From Microbacterium psychrotolerans (lineage in GTDB: Bacteria; Actinomycetota; Actinomycetes; Actinomycetales; Microbacteriaceae): DNA of 64,000 nucleotides. The notes below the pieces were generated by a model. The model was given only the letters and a program-made list of their open reading frames with translations. It was not told the origin of the DNA and did not search any database. The stretch lies in assembly GCF_031085295.1 (NCBI RefSeq), contig NZ_JAVFWO010000001.1, positions 396,400 through 460,399 on the forward strand, read 5' to 3'. This document shows positions 16,243-25,085 of the stretch, piece by piece. The stretch's first letter is position 1, and every line of letters starts with the position of its first letter. A program made the position numbers and the translations under genes.

Positions 16243-17491
16243 CACGGCCGGGACCACGACCTCCGATCTCGAGGCCGAAGCCGCGGCCCTCGACGCGGCC
16301 GATCCCCTGCGGACGCACCGCGAGGCGTTCGTCGGAGCCGAGACGTCGCTGGCCTACTTCGACGGCAACTCCCTCGGCCGGCCGCTGCGGGCGAGCGTCG
16401 AGCGGCTGACGGCGTTCGCGCGCGACGAGTGGGGCGGGCGCCTCATCCGCGGCTGGGAGGAGTCCTGGATGCAGCTGCCCTTCGACATCGGCGACGCCGT
16501 CGGCCGCGCCGCGATCGGCGCGGCACCGGGCCAGACCGTGATCGGGGACTCGACGACGGTGCTGCTCTACAAGCTCGTGCGAGCGGCCTTCGACGCCGCG
16601 GCCGCGGCCGACCCGGCCCGCGTCGAGATCGTCGTCGATCGCGACAACTTCCCCACCGACCGGTACCTCGTCGACGGCATCGCGGCGGAGCGCGGCGGGC
16701 GCGTCCGCTGGATCGACGTGGACCTGGCGGGCGGCGTCTCGGAGGAGGCACTCCGCGCGGCGGTCGGGCCCGAGACGGCGGTGGTGCTGCTCTCGCACGT
16801 CGCCTACCGATCGGGCTATCTCGCGGATGCCGCAGCGCTCACCCGGACCGCGCACGACGCCGGCGCACTCGTCGTGTGGGACCTCTGCCATTCCGCCGGC
16901 TCGGTGCCCGTCGAGGCCGACGCGTGGGACTTCGACCTCGCTGTCGGCTGTACGTACAAGTACCTCAACGGCGGGCCCGGCTCACCCGCGTTCGCCTACG
17001 TCGCGACACGTCTGCAGGACCGGCTCGCCCAGCCCATCCAGGGCTGGATGGGCACCGCCGACGTGTTCGCGATGGGCCCGGAGTACCGGCCGGCGGAGGG
17101 GATGCGCCGGTTCTTGTCGGGCACGCCGCCGATCGTCGGCATGCTCGCCATGCAGGACACCCTCGCCCTCATCGAGGACGTCGGCATCGCCGAGATCCGC
17201 ACCAAGTCCATCGGCCTGACGGAGTTCGCCGTGCGCGTCGCCGACGAGCTGCTCGCGTCGCTCGGAGTCGTGATCGCCTCGCCGCGCGACCCCGCTGCGC
17301 GGGGCGGCCACGTGACGCTGTCGCACCCCGCGATGCGGAAGGTCACCGCGCGACTGTGGGCCCAGGACGTCATCCCCGACTACCGCGACCCCGGTGGCCT
17401 GCGCATCGGCCTCTCGCCCCTGTCGACGTCCTTCGCCGAGACGCTCGCCGGTCTGCGGGCGGTCGAGGCCGCTGTCCGCGCCGAGTCCTGA
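16229..17491 (+). CDS. kynU: Kynureninase
   Basis: The 420-residue PLP enzyme cleaves kynurenine to anthranilate and alanine. Features include AYFDGNSLGRP at the start, the phosphate-binding GDSTTVLLYKL, the Asp of VVWDLCHSAGSVPV, and the PLP lysine K244 in GCTYKYLNGGPG, followed by IQGWMG. The length is normal for a bacterial kynureninase. The ATG at 16229 has GAGGAG seven bases upstream, inside the end of the amidohydrolase gene, giving strong translational coupling. No genes for anthranilate use follow, so the anthranilate probably joins tryptophan metabolism or leaves the cell. Confidence 0.95.
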   Translation: MTTTDTAGTTTSDLEAEAAALDAADPLRTHREAFVGAETSLAYFDGNSLGRPLRASVERLTAFARDEWGGRLIRGWEESWMQLPFDIGDAVGRAAIGAAPGQTVIGDSTTVLLYKLVRAAFDAAAAADPARVEIVVDRDNFPTDRYLVDGIAAERGGRVRWIDVDLAGGVSEEALRAAVGPETAVVLLSHVAYRSGYLADAAALTRTAHDAGALVVWDLCHSAGSVPVEADAWDFDLAVGCTYKYLNGGPGSPAFAYVATRLQDRLAQPIQGWMGTADVFAMGPEYRPAEGMRRFLSGTPPIVGMLAMQDTLALIEDVGIAEIRTKSIGLTEFAVRVADELLASLGVVIASPRDPAARGGHVTLSHPAMRKVTARLWAQDVIPDYRDPGGLRIGLSPLSTSFAETLAGLRAVEAAVRAES

Positions 17492-17526
17492 GGCGGCGAA
17501 CCGGGCGCGGCGCGACCCGGACGGCA

Positions 17527-17629
17527 TCCGTGTCCCAGAATCGGTCGCTACGCGCCGCAAGCGACCGAAGCGGGGACGCGATCGCGCGAATTCGGGACGC
17601 GATCGGGTCGATTCGGGACACGGACCATC
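17527..17629. repeat. Composite intergenic repeat: large inverted repeat, hairpin and 21-bp direct repeats
   Basis: Between kynU and the transporter gene, TCCGTGTCCC-A-GAATCG (17527-17543) and its near-perfect inverse CGATTCGGGACACGGA (17609-17624) flank about 65 bases. Inside are a perfect 9-bp stem (17541-17549 with 17560-17568, 10-base loop) and two 21-bp direct repeats that begin GGGACGCGATCG (17573-17593 and 17594-17614), with a third partial copy from 17615. It may act as a terminator for the kyn operon, a multi-site operator for the transporter, or be a REP-type element. Confidence 0.6.
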
Positions 17630-17699
17630 ACGCCGCGGGGTGCGGGAAGCACGGCCCTCGGTCGTCCACAGGGTGGACTCCGCGCGCGAGCCCCTCACC

Positions 17700-17705
17700 T
17701 ACACT
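17700..17705 (+). promoter_or_regulatory. Candidate -10 (TACACT) of the GPH transporter
   Basis: TACACT ends six bases before the ATG at 17712, again fitting a leaderless transcript. The upstream sequence holds the 21-bp direct repeats ending near 17629. Confidence 0.4.
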
Positions 17706-17711
17706 GGCGCG

Positions 17712-19208
17712 ATGAGCAGTGACGCTCCCCGCGCACCCGAAGCCGTGGCATCCGTCTCCTCGGCGCGCCTGACGCGCGGCACCATCGCGCGCTACGCGAC
17801 CGGATCGCTCGGGACGGGCGGCTTCTCGACGCTGCCCGGCCTGGTGCTGACGTACTACCTGACCGACTCCCTCGGGGTGGCGGCGCTCGCCGCCGGCGCG
17901 GTCATCACGGTCGCGAAGGTCTGGGACGTCGTCATCGACCCCGTCATCGGCGCCCTCACCGACCGCGACCTCGCGCGCCACGGCAGCCGGCGACGGCTGA
18001 TGCTGATCGGCGCCATCGCGCTGCCGCTGCTGTTCGCGCTGACCTTCGCCGTGCCGCCGTCGCTCGGACCCGTGGTCGCGGGCATCTGGGTGCTGCTCGC
18101 GTTCACCTTCACCGCGACGGCGTTCAGCCTGTTCCAGGTGCCCTACATCGCGCTCCCCGCCGAACTGACGCCGAGCTACGACGAGCGCACACGCCTGCTC
18201 ACCTGGCGCGTCGTGGTGCTGACGTTCGCGATCCTGCTGTTCGGCGCCGGCGGGCCGGCGCTCCGCCGCGTCTCGGACGACCCGTTCATCCAATACCTCG
18301 TGATGGGGGTCGTCTGCGGCCTCGTGATCGGGATCGGGATGCTGGTGGCCACCGGGGTCGCACGGCGCACCGCCGCGGCACCCGGTGAGACCGCATCCGA
18401 CGTCTCACCGGAAGAGGGAGGCAGGAGCGCGGAGACGACGGGGATCCGCGAGCACTACGTGTCCGGCATCCGTGCCCTCCGCCGGAGCCGGCCCTTCCGC
18501 CTGCTGCTGTCGACGTTCGTGCTGCAGGCGCTCGCGACCGGGCTCATGCTGGCCGGTGCCCAGTACGTCGCGATGTGGGTGCTGCACTCGCAGGCGGCGG
18601 TCGAGCTGCTGTTCGTCGCCCTCATCGCCCCGGCTCTGCTGGCCGCACCGGCCTGGGGCGTCGTCGCGCGGAGGCTCGGCAAGGAGCGTACCTTCGCGAT
18701 CGCGAGCACCGTTTTCGCCGTCGCGGCGCTGTCGATACTCGGCATGCTGTGGGCGCCCGGCGACTGGATCTACGTGCCCGTCGGCGTCGCGGGCATCGCG
18801 TACGCGGGCATGCAGTCGCTGCCCATGGCGATGCTGCCCGATGTGATCTCGCACGACGCGCGCACCGTGCCGATCCCCACGGCCCCTTCACCCGCCGCCG
18901 GCGCGCCGGTCGGAGCCTCCGGCGTCGGCCCAGCCGGGGTGGGCGGCGGCGGCCGAGCCGGGTCGTTCAGCGGCGTGTGGACGGCGGGCGAGACGGTCGG
19001 CTTCGCGCTCGGCGCGACGACCCTGGCGCTCATCCTCGCCATGACCGGCTACATCTCGTCGACGGGAGGTCAGGTGGTGGAGCAGCCGGATGCCGCCATC
19101 ACCGGCATCGTCGTCAGCTTCAGCCTCGCCCCCGCCGTGCTCATCGGCCTGAGCCTGGTCACGCTCGCGCGGTACCCGCTTCGTCGGGCCGACATCGAGT
19201 CGCGCTGA
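17712..19208 (+). CDS. GPH-type (MFS) sugar/solute:cation symporter
   Basis: The 498-residue membrane protein has about twelve helices and the GPH hallmarks: the Asp-rich first cytoplasmic loop (KVWDVVIDPVIGALTDRD, then HGSRRR) and FQVPYIALPAELTPSYDERT between helices 4 and 5. These transporters import glycosides, pentosides or hexuronides with a cation. Residues of about 390-418 form a Gly/Ala/Pro-rich insertion (APVGASGVGPAG and following) in a cytoplasmic loop. It is followed, after 249 bases, by the aldehyde dehydrogenase/GMC pair, so its substrate may be related to theirs. The substrate is unknown. Confidence 0.85.
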   Translation: MSSDAPRAPEAVASVSSARLTRGTIARYATGSLGTGGFSTLPGLVLTYYLTDSLGVAALAAGAVITVAKVWDVVIDPVIGALTDRDLARHGSRRRLMLIGAIALPLLFALTFAVPPSLGPVVAGIWVLLAFTFTATAFSLFQVPYIALPAELTPSYDERTRLLTWRVVVLTFAILLFGAGGPALRRVSDDPFIQYLVMGVVCGLVIGIGMLVATGVARRTAAAPGETASDVSPEEGGRSAETTGIREHYVSGIRALRRSRPFRLLLSTFVLQALATGLMLAGAQYVAMWVLHSQAAVELLFVALIAPALLAAPAWGVVARRLGKERTFAIASTVFAVAALSILGMLWAPGDWIYVPVGVAGIAYAGMQSLPMAMLPDVISHDARTVPIPTAPSPAAGAPVGASGVGPAGVGGGGRAGSFSGVWTAGETVGFALGATTLALILAMTGYISSTGGQVVEQPDAAITGIVVSFSLAPAVLIGLSLVTLARYPLRRADIESR

Positions 19209-19457
19209 CGCGCACGACGCCGCCGGCGGAAAGGTGCGCGGCGAGGCCGGCACAGAGTCGGATGATCTCGCCGCCACGCCGCGCCGCGGAGTCGCAGCCC
19301 GGCGGGTCGCGCAGAGCCTCCGGTTTCGTCCGCGCACCGCGGGACCGCGTCGCAGGCACCGTGACACTGCGTGCCTCGGCGCTCACGCGGTGACGTAGGA
19401 TCCCCCTGACGGACTCACCGCGCGCGAGTTCCGCGGCGCGAGTTCGAAGGAGAACCC

Positions 19458-21353
19458 ATGTCCCCCACGTCCTCGACCACTCCCGCGAAGCCCCAGAAGA
19501 CCGCGGCCAAGCGGCCCGCGGCCCGCGGCGGAGCCTCCGACCCTGCACTCCCCGACGACGAGCGGGCGGCGCTCGACGAGGCGATCACGCGGCTCGACGA
19601 GGGCGCGCGCGTGTGGGTCGCGCTGACGCTCGACCAGCGGGCGCGGCTGCTCGGCCGGGTGCGCGACGCCGTGGGCGCTGTCGCACAGGAGTGGGCCGAC
19701 GCCGCGACGATGTCGAAGGGCCTCGAGCCCGGGCATCCGCTCTCCGGGGAGGAATGGCTCGGCGGCCCCTACGCCGTGATCGGGCTGCTCGACGCGCTGC
19801 GCAAGACCCTCGAGGACCTCGCGAAGGGCCGGAGCCCGCTCGACGGCGTCACCATCGACGCGGCACCGGGCGGTCGCCTGCGCGCGCACACGTTCCCGCT
19901 GAACGGCACCGAGAAGTTCCTGCTCTCGGGCTTCACCGGCGAGGTCTGGTTCGAGCCCGGCGTCACCGCCGACCAGGCCCGTCGCGACGCCGGGCTCGCG
20001 CAGCTGACGCCCACGGAGTCGGGCGGCGTGGGGCTCGTGCTCGGCGCCGGCAACGTCACCTCGATCCCGGTCGCCGATGTGCTGTACGAGCTCTTCGCGC
20101 ACAACCGCGTCACGCTCCTCAAGGTCAATCCGACGCAGGACGCGATGGTGCCGGTGTTCGAGCGCGCACTGGCGCCGCTCATCGAACCGGGCTTCGTGCG
20201 CATCGTGCGCGGCGGCGCCGCGACCGGTGGGTACCTCACGTCGCACCCGCGCATCGCGCACGTGCACATCACCGGCTCGGCCGCCACGTTCGACGCCATC
20301 GTGTGGGGCGCTTCGACAGGCTCAGCAACCGGCGGCGGCGAAGCGACCGGCGGCGGCGAAGCGACCGGCGGCGGCGAAGCGGGCGGTGCCGGCGAAGGGG
20401 GCGGTGAGGGCGCGGCGACCGAGCGGGAGCCCAAGCTCAAGGTGCCGATCACGGCCGAGCTGGGCGGCGTCTCGCCGATCATCGTGGTGCCGGGTCGCTG
20501 GTCGGCCGCCGACCTGAAGTACCAGGCCGAGCACGTCGCGACGATGCGGCTCGTGAACGCCGGGCACAACTGCATCGCCGGCCAGGTCGTGATCGTCAGC
20601 TCCGACTGGCCGCAGCGGGCCGAGTTCCTGCGCGAGCTGCATACCGCGTACGCGGCCGCGCCCGAACGGCCGGTCTGGTACCCCCGCAGCGACGAGCGGC
20701 TCGAGGCCGCGGCATCCGCCTATCCCGACGCCGTCTGGTGCGCGGACCGCACCCGCGCGATCGTGGAAGTGCGCGGCGCCGCAGGCGGCGATCCCGTCGA
20801 GACCGTGGAGTACTTCGCCCCCGTCCTCGGTGTGGTCGAGGTCGGCGGCACCGGCCAGGAGTTCCTTGACGCGGCGGTGGCGCACGCGAACGAGAAGCTG
20901 ACCGGCACCCTCGGCGCGAACATCCTGATCGACCCCGCCACCGAGGAGGCGCTGGGCGCGGGCTTCGAGCGCGCCGTCGCCGACCTCCGCTACGGCGACA
21001 TCGCGATCAACACCTGGACCGCCTTCAACTTCCTCACCGCCCGCCTGACCTGGGGGGGGTTCCCCGGCGCGACCCTCGCCGACGTGTCGAGCGGCATCGG
21101 CGTCGTGCACAACGCGCTGCTGCTCGACCGCGTCGAGCGGTCGGTGGCGCGCGGGCCGTTCCGCCCGTTCCCGCGATCGGCGGCCGACACCCTCCGGCGC
21201 CGCGGCCTGTCGAGGGCCACCATCCTGCCCACCCCGCCGTGGTTCGTGAGCTCCCGCACCGGCGCCGAGGTGAGCGCCGGGCTCACCCGCTACCTCGTCG
21301 ACGGCAAGGTACCCGGCCTGGTCAAGACGCTCACCAAGGCGATGCAGGCGTGA
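19458..21353 (+). CDS. Aldehyde dehydrogenase family protein with repeat insertion
   Basis: The 631-residue protein has the aldehyde dehydrogenase core: the NAD site GAGNVTSIPVADVL, HITGSAATFDAIVWG, the base E334 in ITAELGGVSP and the nucleophile C372 in NAGHNCIAGQ. It should oxidise an aldehyde to the acid with NAD(P). Residues of about 286-325 are a low-complexity Gly/Glu/Ala/Thr insertion directly before E334, built from three perfect 18-bp repeats. The GMC oxidoreductase start overlaps its stop by four bases, so an alcohol-to-aldehyde-to-acid sequence is likely. GAAGGAG before the ATG is a good ribosome binding site. Confidence 0.85.
   Translation: MSPTSSTTPAKPQKTAAKRPAARGGASDPALPDDERAALDEAITRLDEGARVWVALTLDQRARLLGRVRDAVGAVAQEWADAATMSKGLEPGHPLSGEEWLGGPYAVIGLLDALRKTLEDLAKGRSPLDGVTIDAAPGGRLRAHTFPLNGTEKFLLSGFTGEVWFEPGVTADQARRDAGLAQLTPTESGGVGLVLGAGNVTSIPVADVLYELFAHNRVTLLKVNPTQDAMVPVFERALAPLIEPGFVRIVRGGAATGGYLTSHPRIAHVHITGSAATFDAIVWGASTGSATGGGEATGGGEATGGGEAGGAGEGGGEGAATEREPKLKVPITAELGGVSPIIVVPGRWSAADLKYQAEHVATMRLVNAGHNCIAGQVVIVSSDWPQRAEFLRELHTAYAAAPERPVWYPRSDERLEAAASAYPDAVWCADRTRAIVEVRGAAGGDPVETVEYFAPVLGVVEVGGTGQEFLDAAVAHANEKLTGTLGANILIDPATEEALGAGFERAVADLRYGDIAINTWTAFNFLTARLTWGGFPGATLADVSSGIGVVHNALLLDRVERSVARGPFRPFPRSAADTLRRRGLSRATILPTPPWFVSSRTGAEVSAGLTRYLVDGKVPGLVKTLTKAMQA
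20310..20381 (+). repeat. REP-like word plus 18-bp tandem triplication inside the aldehyde dehydrogenase gene
   Basis: GCTTCGACAGGCTCAGCAAC (20310-20329) resembles the CTTCGACA-GCTCAG word found in dispersed intergenic repeats of many bacteria. It runs into three perfect copies of an 18-base unit starting ACCGGCGGCGGC (20328-20345, 20346-20363, 20364-20381). All are in frame and add about 35 residues. Confidence 0.7.
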
Positions 21354-23140
21354 GGCGCGGCCGGCCCGCCGACCGCAGCGGCGGCTTCGGCGCCGACGGG
21401 CTGGAGGCCGACTACGTCGTCGTCGGCGCGGGGTCTTCGGGTGCGGCCCTGGCCGCGCGGCTCAGCGAGGACCCCGCCGTCTCGGTGCTTCTCCTCGAGG
21501 CCGGCGGACCCGACAAGGCGATCGAACTGCACGTGCCTGCCGCGTTCTCCAAGCTCTTCCGCGGCCCGTACGACTGGAACTACGACACCGTCCCCCAGCC
21601 TCAGCTCGAAGGCCGCACGGTGTACTGGCCGCGCGGCAAGACGCTGGGCGGGTCGTCGTCGCTCAACGCCATGATGTGGGTGCGGGGCTTCGCCGCCGAC
21701 TACGACGAGTGGGCGGATGCCGCCGGGCCGACATGGTCGTGGGACGCACTGGTCCCCTACTTCCAGCGGGTGGAGCGCACCGCGGACCCCGCCGACGGCT
21801 CCCAGGGCACCCATGGCCCCCAGCCCGTCGAGCACCAGCGCGACCCGCGCACGCATACGGCGGCGTTCCTGGCCGCGGCGCAGGAGGCGGGGCATCCCGT
21901 CACCGCACCGAACCTGCCGACCGGCCAGGGCTTCTCGCAGACGATGGTGAGCGAGAACCGCGGTGCGCGCGCCTCGACCGCCGACGTGTACCTGCGCCCC
22001 GCGAAGCGGCGCTCGAACCTCCGGATCGTGACGGGCGCGCACGTCCGGCGCGTGACTTTCGAGGCCGACGCCGGCGATGACGTGACGGAGGGAGGGGATG
22101 TGAGCAGCGGAGGACCCGCGGCCGCGGATGCCTCCTCCGCTCGTCCCATCTCCTCCGCCCGTGACGAGTCCGGTGCGCGCCTGCCGCGTGCGACCGGCGT
22201 GTACGTCGACATCGACGGGATCACCCGCCACGTGCGTGCGCGGCGCGAGGTCGTCCTCTCGGGCGGCGCCGTCAACACGCCGCAGCTGCTCATGCTCAGC
22301 GGCGTCGGCCCGGCCGAGCACCTCGCCGAGCACGGCATCCACGTCGTCGTCGACGCCCCGGGCGTGGGCGCCAACCTGCAGGACCACCTCGTCGCGGGGC
22401 TCGCGCCCGCCGCACCGAGCGGCGGCACGCTGTACGACGCCGATAAGCCGGCCGAGCTCGTGAGGTACCTGGCGACGCGGAAGGGGATGCTGACCTCCAA
22501 CGTCGCCGAGGCCTACGGCTTCGTGCGGACGGAGGTCGCCGACCGCGCGGGCGCGCCAGAGGGGCTCCCCGACATCGAGATCATCTTCGCCCCGGTGCCG
22601 TACGTCGGCGAGGGGCTGATCCCGACGCCCGCGCACGGCCTCACCGTCGGCGCGATCCTGCTGCGCCCGCGCAGCCGCGGGACGATCCGGCTCGCATCCG
22701 CCGATCCGGCCGTGCCGCCGCTCATCGACCCCTCGTACCTCTCCGACCCCGAGGGCGTCGACACGGCGACGATGCTCGCCGGGCTCGCCGAGTGCGAGCG
22801 TCTCATCGACACCGAGGCGCTGCGCGCGCTCACGACGGGTGACAGCGGACAGCCCATGGGGTGGGTGCAGCCCGAGGGCGGCGACCGCATGACGCCGGTC
22901 GAGCGCGCCGAGGTGTCGCTGCGCCGCTACTCGCACACGCTCTACCACCCCGTCGGCACGGCCCGGATGGGAACGGATGCCGCCTCCGTCGTCGACCCCG
23001 AGCTCCGTGTCCGCGGGGTCACGGGCCTGCGGGTGGCCGACGCCTCGGTGATGCCCACCGTGATCCGCGGCCACACGAACGCGCCCGCGATCGTGATCGG
23101 CGAGGTGGCCGCAGACCTCATCCTCGGCCGCCGCGTCTGA
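21350..23140 (+). CDS. GMC family (choline/alcohol dehydrogenase-like) oxidoreductase
   Basis: The 596-residue flavoprotein starts with the FAD-binding GAGSSGAALAARLSED. GMC signature 1 is in GKTLGGSSSLNAMMW and signature 2 in SGGAVNTPQLLMLSGVGP. The catalytic pair is H533 in LYHPVGTARMG and N577 in GHTNAPAIV. It should oxidise an alcohol to an aldehyde, feeding the dehydrogenase encoded just upstream. The GTG at 21350 gives a four-base overlap with that gene. A Ser/Ala/Gly-rich insertion of about 40 residues (about 240-280) interrupts the FAD domain. Choline is possible as substrate but the sequence does not prove it. Confidence 0.88.
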   Translation: MRRGRPADRSGGFGADGLEADYVVVGAGSSGAALAARLSEDPAVSVLLLEAGGPDKAIELHVPAAFSKLFRGPYDWNYDTVPQPQLEGRTVYWPRGKTLGGSSSLNAMMWVRGFAADYDEWADAAGPTWSWDALVPYFQRVERTADPADGSQGTHGPQPVEHQRDPRTHTAAFLAAAQEAGHPVTAPNLPTGQGFSQTMVSENRGARASTADVYLRPAKRRSNLRIVTGAHVRRVTFEADAGDDVTEGGDVSSGGPAAADASSARPISSARDESGARLPRATGVYVDIDGITRHVRARREVVLSGGAVNTPQLLMLSGVGPAEHLAEHGIHVVVDAPGVGANLQDHLVAGLAPAAPSGGTLYDADKPAELVRYLATRKGMLTSNVAEAYGFVRTEVADRAGAPEGLPDIEIIFAPVPYVGEGLIPTPAHGLTVGAILLRPRSRGTIRLASADPAVPPLIDPSYLSDPEGVDTATMLAGLAECERLIDTEALRALTTGDSGQPMGWVQPEGGDRMTPVERAEVSLRRYSHTLYHPVGTARMGTDAASVVDPELRVRGVTGLRVADASVMPTVIRGHTNAPAIVIGEVAADLILGRRV

Positions 23141-23207
23141 CCCGCCCCTTCGTCTCACCGCTGGCGCTCATCGCCGACTCGCAGCCCGCGACGGTCACCG
23201 GAAACGA

Positions 23208-23242
23208 CGAACCCCTCCTGCTCCGGGAGCAGAAGGGGTTCG
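23208..23242. terminator. Strong hairpin between converging GMC and helicase genes
   Basis: CGAACCCCTCCTGCTCC (23208-23224) pairs with GGAGCAGAAGGGGTTCG (23226-23242) with one mismatch, a 17-bp near-perfect dyad ten bases beyond the helicase stop and 68 bases beyond the GMC stop. It can serve both strands. There is no long T run on either side. Confidence 0.7.
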
Positions 23243-23252
23243 AGGGAGTGTC

Positions 23253-24854
23253 TCAGCGACCGCTGCGGCGGTTCGTGCCGTTCGGGCGGACGACCGAGCC
23301 GACCATCAGCTTGCCGGTGCCCGTCGACGAGGCGCGACGCCCCTGCGTGCGCGGGTTGCCCGCCGGCTGAGCCGACCGGGTGTGGCCGGCGCTCTGGTCG
23401 TGACGCTGGTGCGAGCCCTTGTCGTACGCGCCGGCCGCGTCGCGACGCTGACCGCCGGAGGCCTGCTGACGCGTCGCGCCCTGCGCGGCCTGGCCGGAGC
23501 CGCCCTGACCGGAGCCACGGCGGCGACCGCCGCCGGCGCCCGAGCCGGATCGACCCGAACCGGAGCGACCCGATGCCTCAGCACCTTGGCGGTCGTCGCG
23601 CGCGGCGCGCTTGCGCTGGGCGTTCGCACCCTGGCTCGTGCCGCGCGGCGTCTCGGCGACCGGAACCGGCGTGACGTACGGGGCGACCTGGCCGACCAGT
23701 GCGGTGACCTCGGGCGAGGCATCCGTCACGGCCACCGGCTCGACAGAGATCGACGCCTTGCGCAGGAGCTGCGAGACGTCGCGCTTCTGCTCGGGCAGCA
23801 CGAGGGTGACGACCGCACCCTCGGCACCGGCACGAGCGGTGCGGCCCGAGCGGTGCAGGTACGCCTTGTGCTCCATCGGCGGGTCGACGTGGATCACGAG
23901 CTCGACGTCATCGACGTGCACACCGCGCGCCGCGACATCCGTGGCCACCAGCACCTTGACGCCGCCCGACGAGAACGCCGCCAGGTTGCGGTCACGCGCC
24001 GCCTGCGAGAGGTTGCCGTGCAGGTCGACGGCGGGGATGCCCTGGCCGGTGAGCTGCTTCGCGAGCTTCTTGGCCTGGTGCTTGGTGCGCATGAACAGGA
24101 TGCGGCGACCGGTGCCCGACGCGAGAGCCTTGACGACGTCCTTCTTGGCGTCGGCGTCGGCGAGCGTGAAGACGTGGTGCGTCATCGCGGCGACGGGCGA
24201 GTGCGCCTCGTCGACGGAGTGCAGCACCTCGTTCTGCAGGAAGCGGTTGACGAGCTTGTCGACCCCGTTGTCGAGGGTCGCGCTGAACAGCAGTCGCTGG
24301 CCACCGGCCGGGGTCGCGTTCAGGATGCGGGTGACACCCGGCAGGAAGCCGAGGTCGGCCATGTGGTCGGCCTCGTCGATGACGGTGATCTCCACCGCGT
24401 CGAGGCGCACGAAGCCCTGCTTCATGAGGTCCTCGAGGCGGCCGGGGCACGCCACGACGATGTCGACGCCGGCGTTCAGCGCCTGCACCTGACGGTTCTG
24501 GTTCACGCCGCCGAAGATGGTGGTGGTGGTGAGGCCGTAGGCCTTGGCGAGCGGGGCGAGCACCGCATCGATCTGCGTCGCGAGCTCGCGCGTCGGGGCC
24601 AGCACGAGGCCGAGCGGGCGGCCCTTGCGACGCGGGCCGCCGGCGAGCTTGCCGCCGAGGCGTGCGGCCATCGGGATCGAGAAGGCGAGCGTCTTGCCCG
24701 AGCCGGTCTTGCCGCGGCCCAGCACGTCGCGGCCGGCGAGCGTGTCGGGGAGCGTGTCGACCTGGATCGGGAACGCGGTGGTCTTGCCGTCCGCGGCGAG
24801 CGCGTCGACGAGCGGCTGCGGCACGCCGAGCGCGCCGAAAGTGGTTTCAGTCAT
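23253..24854 (-). CDS. DEAD-box ATP-dependent RNA helicase
   Basis: The 533-residue protein has the helicase motifs in order: Q motif FPIQVDTLP, Walker A GRGKTGSGKT, PTRELATQI, DEAD box in VIDEADHMAD, SAT, and motif VI HRSGRTARAG. It unwinds RNA, probably in ribosome assembly or cold adaptation. The C-terminal 130 residues are Arg/Gly/Ser/Gln-rich and basic, as in other RNA helicases with disordered RNA-binding tails. The leader of about 230 bases before the ATG is unusually long for this window. It is monocistronic and ends in a strong hairpin. Confidence 0.93.
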   Translation of the reverse strand: MTETTFGALGVPQPLVDALAADGKTTAFPIQVDTLPDTLAGRDVLGRGKTGSGKTLAFSIPMAARLGGKLAGGPRRKGRPLGLVLAPTRELATQIDAVLAPLAKAYGLTTTTIFGGVNQNRQVQALNAGVDIVVACPGRLEDLMKQGFVRLDAVEITVIDEADHMADLGFLPGVTRILNATPAGGQRLLFSATLDNGVDKLVNRFLQNEVLHSVDEAHSPVAAMTHHVFTLADADAKKDVVKALASGTGRRILFMRTKHQAKKLAKQLTGQGIPAVDLHGNLSQAARDRNLAAFSSGGVKVLVATDVAARGVHVDDVELVIHVDPPMEHKAYLHRSGRTARAGAEGAVVTLVLPEQKRDVSQLLRKASISVEPVAVTDASPEVTALVGQVAPYVTPVPVAETPRGTSQGANAQRKRAARDDRQGAEASGRSGSGRSGSGAGGGRRRGSGQGGSGQAAQGATRQQASGGQRRDAAGAYDKGSHQRHDQSAGHTRSAQPAGNPRTQGRRASSTGTGKLMVGSVVRPNGTNRRSGR

Positions 24855-25085
24855 GAAGGATCTCCGGGCATTCGAGTGCCCTGTCGGTGGCCGGGGCGTA
24901 TTTCGCCCGCGGGTCGCCGTACGAAAGTCATCACCGGCATCGCGCGGTCGAACCGGGCGGCGGCGGGAGGGGAAGCGTTCTACGACGCAAGAAGCGCGAG
25001 AAGCGCTGCAAGACTACCCACCCTAGCAGTGCTCACCTGGGCGTTCTCCGGCGCCGCACTCGCCGACCCGTTGGCCGAACGCGCG
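24855..25085 (-). promoter_or_regulatory. Promoter region and possible long leader of the helicase gene
   Basis: This 231-base gap lies between the iminopeptidase stop and the helicase start. On the minus strand TAGGGT (25025 to 25020) could be a -10, giving a leader of about 160 bases, with repeated GCGCTTCT words near 24985-25003. Long leaders are known from cold-shock helicase genes. I see no small gene in it. Confidence 0.3.

Noticed and set aside
20310..20381. CRISPR-like array or start of a mobile element
   Set aside because: The units are contiguous 18-base tandem copies without spacers and remain in frame inside a gene.
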